From assembly GCF_014489615.1 (NCBI RefSeq), contig NZ_CP060825.1, positions 6,928,001 through 6,992,000 on the forward strand: a stretch of DNA of 64,000 nucleotides, written 5' to 3'. The notes beneath the pieces were generated by a model. The model was not told the origin of the DNA. It worked only from the letters and a program-made list of their open reading frames with translations, and did no database searches. Made by a program: the position numbers and the translations under genes. The first letter of the stretch is position 1; the number at the start of each line of letters is the position of its first letter. Shown one piece after another: positions 7,908-14,201 of this stretch. Source of the stretch: Streptomyces genisteinicus. Its GTDB lineage: Bacteria; Actinomycetota; Actinomycetes; Streptomycetales; Streptomycetaceae.

Positions 7908-8303
7908 TTGACCGAGTCGACCCCACGCCTACCCAGTGCGGGCCCTGCCGCCTGCTGCCCACCCATCGTGACCGCCGCGCTGTCCGAAGGGGACGCCGAG
8001 ATCATGGCGGCGATGTTCAAGGCGCTGGCCGACCCCGTCCGACTCCGCCTCCTGTCCAGAGTGGCCTCGCACCCCAACGGTGAGGCATGCGTCTGCGACA
8101 TAGCCGACGTGGGCGTCTCCCAGCCCACGGTCAGCCACCATCTGAAGAAGCTCCGGGAAGCGGGCCTGCTCACTTCCGAGCGGCGCGCCACCTGGGTGTA
8201 CTACCGCCCGGCGCCGGGCGTCCTGGCCTCGCTGGGCGAGTTTCTCGCCGACACCGAGAAGGCCGGCAAGGAAGAGATCTCTCCGGCGGCCCGGGCATCC
8301 TGA
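7908..8303 (+). CDS. arsR: ArsR-family repressor, copy 2 (CC + CVC type)
   Basis: This 131-residue ArsR has an N-terminal cysteine pair (C16, C17 in CCPP) and GEACVCD (C61, C63) before the recognition helix SQPTVSHHLKKL. The arrangement matches CgArsR of Corynebacterium, where Cys15-Cys16 and Cys55 bind As(III). The start is TTG 7908, with GAGGAG upstream; it follows copy 1 after 12 bases, so the two are probably co-transcribed. It is clearly a paralogue of copy 3 at 9132-9494. A short charged C-terminal tail is specific to this copy. Confidence 0.88.
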   Translation: MTESTPRLPSAGPAACCPPIVTAALSEGDAEIMAAMFKALADPVRLRLLSRVASHPNGEACVCDIADVGVSQPTVSHHLKKLREAGLLTSERRATWVYYRPAPGVLASLGEFLADTEKAGKEEISPAARAS

Positions 8304-8308
8304 CGTTC

Positions 8309-8342
8309 GGCGCCGCCGCTCCTGAACAGGGGTGGCGGCGCC
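8309..8342 (+). terminator. hairpin after arsR copy 2
   Basis: GGCGCCGCC (8309-8317) pairs with GGCGGCGCC (8334-8342), and further inner pairs shorten the loop. It starts 6 bases after the arsR stop and lies before the convergent arsN2 end at 8394. Confidence 0.7.
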
Positions 8343-8393
8343 GCTCTGCCGTGGTGTGCATGCCTGCATGGGAGCATGCGTGTCTGCTTGCCG

Positions 8394-8906
8394 TCAGTCG
8401 ATGCGCGGACTGCGACGCTCCACGAGGACGGTGTCGCGCCAGACGCCGTGGTGGCGGCCGACGCGCTCGCGCGTGCCGATGACCCGGAAGCCCGCACGGG
8501 CGTGGACGGCGAGGCTGGCGGAGTTCTCTGGGAAGATGCCGGACTGAATCGTCCAGATCCCGGTCGCCTCGGTCGAGTCGATGAGCGCCTTCAGCAGCAC
8601 CGAGGCGACGCCGCGCCCCCGTGCGTCGGGGTGTACGTACACGGAGTGCTCGACGACTCCTGCGTACGCGCACCGGTCGGAGACCTTCGTGGCCGCCACC
8701 CACCCGAGCACCCGGCCGGCCTCGTCGACCGCGGCGAATCGATGCTCAGGCATCCTGGCCGCGTCGAACTGTTCCCAGGACGGAGCGACGGTCTCGAAGG
8801 TGGCGTTGCCCTCGTCGATGCCGGCCTGGTAGATCGCGACGACCTCGTCGGCGTGGTCGGCCGTGAGTGGTGCGACGGTGATGGTGCGGGTGGCTGATCC
8901 GGTCAT
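8394..8906 (-). CDS. arsN1: ArsN-like N-acetyltransferase, copy 2
   Basis: This second 170-residue GNAT is closely similar to copy 1 along its whole length: IYQAGIDEGNATFET, VEHSVYVHPDARGRGV, GIFPENSASLA and GRHHGVWRDTVLVERRSP. Like copy 1 it is predicted to acetylate arsinothricin or phosphinothricin. The frame is open to 9095, but similarity begins at ATG 8906, so I use that. Copy 2 lies downstream of arsR copy 3 on the same strand, separated by about 225 bases that hold a TauE/SafE remnant on the other strand. The two copies differ clearly in sequence, so this is an old duplication or two separate acquisitions. Confidence 0.85.
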   Translation of the reverse strand: MTGSATRTITVAPLTADHADEVVAIYQAGIDEGNATFETVAPSWEQFDAARMPEHRFAAVDEAGRVLGWVAATKVSDRCAYAGVVEHSVYVHPDARGRGVASVLLKALIDSTEATGIWTIQSGIFPENSASLAVHARAGFRVIGTRERVGRHHGVWRDTVLVERRSPRID

Positions 8907-8940
8907 GGGGCGGAGTCTCCCAGACGGTGGCGTGCGTCCG

Positions 8941-9090
8941 GTTGAGGTGCCTGCTGGAGTGATGGCAGGGTTCGGTATCGGACTGGTCGCGGTGATCATG
9001 GGCGTGGCCGGCGGTGAGCTGCTGATTACCACGATCGTGCTGCTCTTCGGAGAGGACAGGGTGATCGACATCGCCCGGGCCGCCGTCACA
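8941..9090 (+). pseudogene. remnant of a TauE/SafE-family permease
   Basis: The + strand reads VPAGVMAGFGIGLVAVIMGV then AGGELLITTIVLLFGEDRV, which matches the first membrane helix and the GVGGGELLIPTLVLLFG signature of sulfite-exporter TauE/SafE permeases. The match fades after about 50 codons and runs into the 3' end of the convergent arsR. No other part of the permease is present. The 5' end also lacks a clear ribosome site. I read it as debris of a transporter once carried in the island. Confidence 0.65.
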
Positions 9091-9131
9091 TTCAAGCCCT
9101 GCCGAGGGCGCCCCGGTGATCGTGAGGTCGG

Positions 9132-9494
9132 TCAGGCCGAGGCGGCCTTGGCGAGGAGAGCTCCCATGGCCGCGAGCACGGTGGGCTCAACGCGGTAGTA
9201 CACCCAGGTGCCGCGGCGTTCCGAGGAGAGCAGCCCGGCTTCCTTCAGCTTCCTCAGGTGATGGGAGACCGTGGGCTGGGAGACGCCGACATCGGAGATG
9301 TCGCAGACGCACGCCTCGCCCCCCTCGTGCGAGGCGACGGAGGAGAAGAGTCGCAGCCGGACCGGATCGCCAAGCGCTTTGAACATGACAGCGGTCCGCT
9401 CGGCCTCCTCGGCGGTCAACGGCCGTTCGTCGAGAGGCGGACAGCACGGCTCCATCTCGGGCTCCAGTACAGGCAGCACCCTCACGTTCGACAT
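9132..9494 (-). CDS. arsR: ArsR-family repressor, copy 3 (CC + CVC type)
   Basis: This 120-residue ArsR has CCPP (C17, C18) and ACVCD (C62, C64) before SQPTVSHHLRKL, the CgArsR-type thiol site for As(III). It is highly similar to copy 2. ATG 9494 lies inside a 34-base palindrome and ATG 9512 is a second option; neither has a good ribosome site, so the start is uncertain and the message may be leaderless. The operator over its own start codon implies tight autorepression. The matching operator before the arsO-like gene suggests this copy controls arsO-arsI. Confidence 0.87.
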   Translation of the reverse strand: MSNVRVLPVLEPEMEPCCPPLDERPLTAEEAERTAVMFKALGDPVRLRLFSSVASHEGGEACVCDISDVGVSQPTVSHHLRKLKEAGLLSSERRGTWVYYRVEPTVLAAMGALLAKAASA

Positions 9495-9519
9495 GTGTCT
9501 ATGTTGACACATGTCGAAC
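9486..9519. promoter_or_regulatory. ArsR operator type B1, over the arsR copy 3 start
   Basis: GTTCGACATGTGTC (9486-9499) and GACACATGTCGAAC (9506-9519) are perfect 14-base inverted arms around TATGTT. It covers both candidate start codons of arsR copy 3. A diverged version lies at 9832-9865. Confidence 0.75.
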
Positions 9520-9831
9520 CAGTGGTGCAGGGATTCGCCTCCTGAACGGGGCGGGGTCGTGCCGATAGGCGGGCGGCGGCGGTAGGTGCGATCTCGGCGA
9601 GATGGGCCCTCTGCGTCTGCACCCGTGGGATTCGAGGCCCCTCTTGTGCTGTCTGCGTGTGTGAGAGCGGTCGACCCGATGGTGAGTGCCGACGCAAGTT
9701 TCCGAGGTCGACTGGGGGCTCACGGTGTCGGAGTCGCCGGCATGCCGAAGGGTCGTGTGTCGCGATCGCCTCCGAAAGTGCGCGGCAGTGCCGTGCCTGG
9801 CCGGGGGTGTCGGCGAGTCCCGCAGTACTGA
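9520..9831. other. gene-free stretch between arsR copy 3 and arsO
   Basis: This stretch of about 310 bases has no reading frame with recognisable similarity and no strong hairpin. It may hold upstream promoter parts for arsR copy 3 on the minus strand. Nothing further could be seen. Confidence 0.4.
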
Positions 9832-9878
9832 ATTCGACAGATGTCTATGTTGACGCTTGTCGAATCAGGTGTCATGCT
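9832..9878 (+). promoter_or_regulatory. arsO promoter with ArsR operator type B2
   Basis: ATTCGACA (9832-9839) and TGTCGAAT (9858-9865) are inverted arms around TGTC-TATGTT-GAC, the same core as the operator at 9486-9519. TTGACG (9850-9855) inside it can serve as a -35, with CATGCT (9873-9878) as a weak -10 at 17 bases. Repressor binding would block the -35. Confidence 0.6.
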
Positions 9879-9922
9879 GAAAGCGAAGAGATCGATGAAC
9901 GTCGAATCAAAGGGGAAGATCC

Positions 9923-11287
9923 GTGAACGCCTCCACCATCGACCAGCTGCCCGTCGTGGTCGTTGGAGCCGGGCCTGCCGGTCTGGCCGCTGCCGCGCAC
10001 CTCGTCGACCGGGGCCTGGAACCCTTGGTCCTTGAGGCCGGCACCCAGGCGGGAGCCGCGGTGCGGGAGTGGTCCCATGTGCGGCTCTTCTCCGCCTGGC
10101 CCGAGGTCGTGGACCCCGTCGCCGAGAAGCTCCTGGCTCCGACCGGCTGGGTGAAGCCTGATGCGGACACGTATCCGACCGGTGGCGATTGGGCGGACGC
10201 CTATCTCCAGCCGCTCGCGGACGCCCTCGGCGACAGGATTCGGCTCGATGCCCGGGTCACCGGCGTCTCCCGTACCGGACGCGACCGCGTTGTCGACGCC
10301 GACCGTGAGCAGCAGCCCTTCACCGTGCACATCCGGTACGCCGACGGACGCGAGGAACGTGTCCTTGCCCGGGCCGTGATCGATGCCTCGGGTACGTGGT
10401 CCACCCCGAGCCCTGCCGGCGGCGACGGACTCCCGGCTCTCGGCGAGCGCGCGGCGTCCGACCGGATCTCCTATCGCGTGCCCGACCTCAAGGACCCTGC
10501 CGTGCGCGCCCGATACGCAGGCCGGCGTACCGCCGTCATCGGCTCCGGAGCCTCCGCCTTCACCGCCCTCGCCTCGCTCGCCGCCCTCGCACAGTCCCAG
10601 GACGGCACACACACCCGCGCGACGTGGGTCCTGCGGCGCGCCATCTCGGGCAACACCTTCGGAGGGGGCAGCGCAGACCAGCTCCCCGCCCGTGGGGCCC
10701 TCGGTCTCGCGGCGAAGGCCGCGGTCGACGAGGGGTACGCGGCCGCCGTCACCGGCTTCCGCACGGATGCGATCGAGCGCGACGGCGAGCGCCTGGTCCT
10801 GGTCGCCGAGGACGGCCATCGGCTCGAGCCGGTCGACGAGGTCATCGTCCTCACCGGCTTCCGCCCCGACCTGACCTTCCTCGATGAGCTCCGCCTCGGC
10901 CTGGACGACCGCCTCCAGGCCCCGGTCGAGCTGGCTCCGCTGATCGACCCGAACCAGCACTCCTGCGGCACGGTCTACCCACACGGTGTGAAGGAGCTGG
11001 CGCACCCGGAGGAAGGCGTGTACCTGGTGGGCATGAAGTCCTACGGCCGAGCTCCCTCCTTCCTGGCCCTCACGGGCTACGAGCAGGTCCGCTCGGTCGT
11101 CGCCGCCATCGCAGGCGACCGTGAGTCCGCCGAACGCGTCGAGCTCGTACTCCCCGAGACCGGGGTCTGCGGGGGCGCCGGCCTCTTCGACCAGCCCGCC
11201 GACACCTCGACCGGCGGCGGCTGCTGTGCGACCCCGACGGCGTTCCAGATCGGAGTCGGAGCACCTGCCGTCTCCGGCGGCTGCTGA
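9923..11287 (+). CDS. arsO: ArsO-like flavin-dependent monooxygenase
   Basis: This 454-residue two-dinucleotide-fold oxidoreductase has an FAD motif GAGPAG (15-20) and a second Rossmann motif VIGSGASA (205-212) for NAD(P)H. The usual ATG-type end follows (SYGRAPSFLALTGYEQ). ArsO-type flavoproteins occur in actinobacterial ars operons, but their reaction is poorly defined. The C-terminal 40 residues are cysteine rich: C416, C434, C435 and C454, in GGGCC and SGGC. The start is GTG 9923 with AGGGGAAG upstream. It is followed by arsI after 38 bases and preceded by operator B2, so it is the first gene of an arsenic-inducible pair. The symbol is given by family and context. Confidence 0.78.
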   Translation: MNASTIDQLPVVVVGAGPAGLAAAAHLVDRGLEPLVLEAGTQAGAAVREWSHVRLFSAWPEVVDPVAEKLLAPTGWVKPDADTYPTGGDWADAYLQPLADALGDRIRLDARVTGVSRTGRDRVVDADREQQPFTVHIRYADGREERVLARAVIDASGTWSTPSPAGGDGLPALGERAASDRISYRVPDLKDPAVRARYAGRRTAVIGSGASAFTALASLAALAQSQDGTHTRATWVLRRAISGNTFGGGSADQLPARGALGLAAKAAVDEGYAAAVTGFRTDAIERDGERLVLVAEDGHRLEPVDEVIVLTGFRPDLTFLDELRLGLDDRLQAPVELAPLIDPNQHSCGTVYPHGVKELAHPEEGVYLVGMKSYGRAPSFLALTGYEQVRSVVAAIAGDRESAERVELVLPETGVCGGAGLFDQPADTSTGGGCCATPTAFQIGVGAPAVSGGC

Positions 11288-11325
11288 CCCCGCCCCATCC
11301 ACCCACCCGTAGCTGGAGGAACACG

Positions 11326-11793
11326 ATGTCCCGCGTACAGCTCGCCCTGCGCGTACCCGACCTGGCGGCGTCCGTCGCCTTCTACAGCAAGCTCTTCGGC
11401 ACCGAACCGGCCAAGCTCCGCGACGGCTACGCCAACTTCGCCATCGAGGAACCGCCGCTCAAGCTCGTCCTCATCGAAGGCGCCGAGAACGAGGACACTC
11501 ATCTGGACCACCTCGGCGTCGAGGTCGGCACCACCGAGGCGGTGCACGCCGCCACTGCCCGCCTGGGCGAGGCCGGTCTGCCGACGACGGAGGAGAACGA
11601 CACCACCTGTTGCTACGCACTTCAGGACAAGGTGTGGGTCCACGGCCCCGGCCGCGAACCCTGGGAGGTGTACGTCGTCAAGGCGGACGCCGGCGCCCTG
11701 GCCAAGCAGCAGGGCAGCGCCTGCTGCGCCGGTGCAGAGGCCACCGCCGACAGCGAGGCGAGTGAACCGGTCGCTGCCGGCGGATGCTGCTGA
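11326..11793 (+). CDS. arsI: ArsI-type C-As lyase (glyoxalase/VOC fold)
   Basis: ArsI uses Fe(II) and O2 to break the carbon-arsenic bond of trivalent organoarsenicals such as methylarsenite, giving As(III). The 155-residue protein has the predicted metal ligands Q5, H62 and E114 and the substrate-binding vicinal pair C95-C96 in TTCCYALQ, the pattern of characterised ArsI enzymes. CadI-family cadmium proteins are the alternative, but the arsenic neighbours favour ArsI. An extra tail carries C133-C134 and C154-C155 in SACC and GGCC, which is not needed for the fold. A ribosome site (GGAGG) precedes ATG 11326. Confidence 0.88.
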   Translation: MSRVQLALRVPDLAASVAFYSKLFGTEPAKLRDGYANFAIEEPPLKLVLIEGAENEDTHLDHLGVEVGTTEAVHAATARLGEAGLPTTEENDTTCCYALQDKVWVHGPGREPWEVYVVKADAGALAKQQGSACCAGAEATADSEASEPVAAGGCC

Positions 11794-11800
11794 TCTCTCG

Positions 11801-11957
11801 ATGGCCGACCTTCACACCCGCGGAGCCGCGACCGGAGCAGGGGACCGGTCGCGGCCCCGTGTCGTCCTCCACGCGCTCTGCGCCACCCAGATCACCGGCT
11901 GGGCATCGTCTACTACGCCTTCCCGGTCCTGAACCCGCCGATCACCGCCGACAGCGG
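11801..11957 (+). pseudogene. frameshifted, truncated MFS transporter remnant
   Basis: From ATG 11801 the frame gives a start like MADLHTRG, then RPRVVLHALCATQITGW, and then goes out of frame and stops. Reading on in another frame gives GIVYYAFPVLNPPITAD, the expected continuation of an MFS first helix. The join is a GGCTGGGCATC where GGCTGGGGCATC would keep frame, so one G seems lost. Similarity ends near 11957; the rest of the transporter (about 350 residues) is absent. It lies 8 bases after arsI and was probably the third gene of that operon. Confidence 0.75.
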
Positions 11958-12254
11958 AGGCGATGACCATCATGTCCCCGGACTCGGCGCGCCGTCGGGG
12001 GGATGTGTCCGAGCCTTCAATGCATCTGATTGCTCAACAGGTGACTCGGCATCCGGTCAGCAAGAGCCCCCGCAGGTTCCTGGGCGGTCGCCCCGACAGG
12101 CGCAGGTGTCATGGGAAAGCCGAGGTGGGAAGCCATTCGGCCCGACCGGAGCGATGTTCCTCACAGGCATCGTCCGGTGCGTTCCGGTGTAGAGTCGAGG
12201 CCGCCTTTGACCTGCAGGAAGCAGGCAGGGAGCCTATTCGTGGGAGTAGCCTCA
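11958..12254. other. gap between the arsenic island and panD
   Basis: No recognisable gene or transposase is seen. The right-hand edge of the island must fall in here, because panD follows. A TAGAGT at 12190-12195 could be a -10 for panD, without a clear -35. Confidence 0.4.
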
Positions 12255-12671
12255 ATGCTTCGCACCATGTTCAAGTCCAAGATCCACCGCGCCACCGTCA
12301 CCCAGGCCGACCTGCACTACGTCGGGTCCGTCACGGTCGACCGCGACCTGATGGACGCCGCCGACCTGCTGCCCGGCGAGCTCGTGCACATCGTCGACAT
12401 CACCAACGGCGCCCGCCTGGAGACCTATGTGATCGAGGGCGAGCGCGGCAGCGGCGTCATCGGGATCAACGGGGCCGCCGCCCACCTCGTGCACCCCGGC
12501 GACCTGGTCATCCTGATCAGCTACGCGCAGGTCGACGACGCCGAGGCGCGCTCGCTCGTCCCGAGCGTCGTGCACGTGGACGCGGCCAACCGCATCGTCG
12601 CGCTCGGCGACGACGCCTCCGAGCCGGTCCCCGGCAGCGGGACGGTCCGCCCCCCGCACGCAGTGGTCTAG
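12255..12671 (+). CDS. panD: aspartate 1-decarboxylase
   Basis: PanD makes beta-alanine from aspartate for pantothenate and CoA synthesis. It is made as a proenzyme that cleaves itself to form a pyruvoyl group. The 138-residue protein has the cleavage site HYVGSV, with G24-S25 at the usual position, and the conserved KSKIHRATVTQADL start and IVDITNGAR. ATG 12255 is preceded by GGGAG at eight bases; the open frame back to 12111 is not part of the fold. It is a single gene here, with no panB or panC nearby. Confidence 0.96.
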   Translation: MLRTMFKSKIHRATVTQADLHYVGSVTVDRDLMDAADLLPGELVHIVDITNGARLETYVIEGERGSGVIGINGAAAHLVHPGDLVILISYAQVDDAEARSLVPSVVHVDAANRIVALGDDASEPVPGSGTVRPPHAVV

Positions 12672-12675
12672 TCCT

Positions 12676-12703
12676 CCGGAGCCGGAGCCGGAGCCGGAGC
12701 CCG
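12676..12703. repeat. short GGAGCC tandem repeat after panD
   Basis: About four copies of the hexamer GGAGCC lie directly after the panD stop. No function is evident. Confidence 0.6.
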
Positions 12704-12889
12704 GAGTGGGAGGCCCGGCGCTCAGCGGCTCCGCGTGCCGGGAGGAAGCGCCGCGCCCGGCCCGGGGTCACACTGGAGACAGAGGAAGGCGCCGGCCCGG
12801 CGCGGGGTGTCGTACGGGCACGGGTCCGCCGGTGGCGGGCCGGGTCCCGGGATCCGGTCGCCGTCGGTCCAGGGGGTCCCGGAGGCGTC

Positions 12890-13711
12890 ATGAGCATTCA
12901 CCGGATCGGACACGAGATCTCCGTGCTCGGCGATCATCTGGAGGTCGCCGGCATCGGGTTCCTGCCCGTGAACGCCTTCGTCCTGCACGCCGCCGAGCCC
13001 GTCGTCGTCGACACCGGACTCGGCCTGCCCGACCGCGACTTCGTGAGGACCCTCGGGGCGGTCCTGGACCCCGAGGACGTGCGCTGGATCTGGCTCAGCC
13101 ACCCCGACCGGGACCACACCGGCGGCATCTTCGCGCTGCTGGAGTCCGCGCCCCGGGCCCGGGTGGTCACCACCTTCGCGGGCGCGGGCATCATGTCGAC
13201 GGAACGCCCGCTCCCGCTCGACCGGCTCCACCTCCTCAACCCGGGCCAGTCCCTCGACGTGGGCGACCGCATGCTCCACGCCTTCCGGCCCCCGCTGTTC
13301 GACAACCCGGCGACCATCGGCTTCTACGACGAGAAGTCCGCGGCCTGCTTCAGCTCCGACTGCTTCGGCGCCCCGATGCCCTCGGCCGAGCTCGCGGAGG
13401 GCGACAGCGCGGGCGACGTGAAGGACGGCGACCTGCGGGCCGCCCAGCTGCTGTGGGCGACCGTGGACAGCCCCTGGGTCCATCTCGTCGATCCGGGCCG
13501 GTACGCGGACACGCTCGCCCCGCTGCGCGCGATGGACCCCGAGATCGTGCTCAGCACCCATCTGCCGCCGGCGCCCGGGCTCGCCCCCCAGATGCTCGAC
13601 ACGATCGCCCTGGCCCCCGGCGCGGACCCCTTCGTCGGACCCGACCAGCACGCACTGGAGGAGATGCTGGCCGCCTTCGAACCGGGACCGCCGCCCGGCC
13701 CCGGCAGGTGA
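12890..13711 (+). CDS. MBL-fold metallo-hydrolase
   Basis: This 273-residue metallo-beta-lactamase-fold protein has the metal motif SHPDRDHTGG (H71, D73, D75, H76), where the usual first HxH has become HxD. Later metal-site parts are SSDCFG and LSTHLPPA. The HxD variation and the lack of an attached flavodoxin domain suggest a stand-alone relative of the flavodiiron core rather than a beta-lactamase. The substrate is unknown. ATG 12890 has GGAGG five bases upstream. It is probably a single-gene unit about 220 bases after panD. Confidence 0.85.
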   Translation: MSIHRIGHEISVLGDHLEVAGIGFLPVNAFVLHAAEPVVVDTGLGLPDRDFVRTLGAVLDPEDVRWIWLSHPDRDHTGGIFALLESAPRARVVTTFAGAGIMSTERPLPLDRLHLLNPGQSLDVGDRMLHAFRPPLFDNPATIGFYDEKSAACFSSDCFGAPMPSAELAEGDSAGDVKDGDLRAAQLLWATVDSPWVHLVDPGRYADTLAPLRAMDPEIVLSTHLPPAPGLAPQMLDTIALAPGADPFVGPDQHALEEMLAAFEPGPPPGPGR

Positions 13712-13896
13712 CCCGTTCCCGGCCCGTCCCCGCCCCGCCGGCCCGTCCCCGCCCCGCTCCGCCGACCGGCGGAGCGACCGCCCCGGAGCCACCACCCCGC
13801 GAACGTCCGCACGCGCGGGTGACTGGATCGGCCGCGGACGGGAACGCGGTCCGGTAGAGAACGGGACCGCACGACGTCGCACCCTGGAGGTCCGGC

Positions 13897-14094
13897 ATGA
13901 CCCACCCGTATCCCGACCCCGCACCGCCGGTGCCCACCCCCACGCCCGGCCCGCCGCCGGACCCGGGGCCCCTGCCGGGCCCCGTGCCCACGCCGCCGCC
14001 GACGCCGGGACCGGCACCGGACCCCATCCCGCAGCCGCCCGGCCCGTCGCCGGAGCCGGTGCCCCCGCCGGAGCCGCAGCCCGGCCCGGTGTGA
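13897..14094 (+). CDS. proline-rich microprotein
   Basis: This 65-residue protein is about half proline and begins MTHPYPDPAPP. It contains runs such as PTPTPGPPPDPGP and PEPVPPPEPQPGPV, with no cysteine, signal peptide or membrane segment. A good GGAGG lies seven bases before ATG 13897, and strong hairpins follow, so it has the signs of a real expressed unit despite low complexity. Such a sequence should be extended or polyproline-II-like and would need elongation factor P. The function is not known. Confidence 0.55.
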   Translation: MTHPYPDPAPPVPTPTPGPPPDPGPLPGPVPTPPPTPGPAPDPIPQPPGPSPEPVPPPEPQPGPV

Positions 14095-14120
14095 TCCGCA
14101 CGCGCCCGGGGAGCGGCCCC

Positions 14121-14191
14121 GTCAGCCGGCCGCCCGCGGACGGCTGACGGGGCCGGGCGGGGTCCGCCCACGGGACGGACCCCGCCCGGCC
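14121..14191. terminator. double hairpin terminator between the microprotein and gnd
   Basis: GTCAGCCG (14121-14128) pairs with CGGCTGAC (14141-14148). A second hairpin has perfect 16-bp arms (14151-14166 and 14176-14191). They lie between convergent genes and probably terminate both. Confidence 0.85.
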
Positions 14192-14201
14192 GCTGCCGCG
14201 G

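Noticed and set aside
5340..12254. Insertion sequence or integrase ends bordering the arsenic island
   Set aside because: I looked for transposase or integrase frames and terminal repeats at both edges and found none. The island looks accessory from gene content and debris only.
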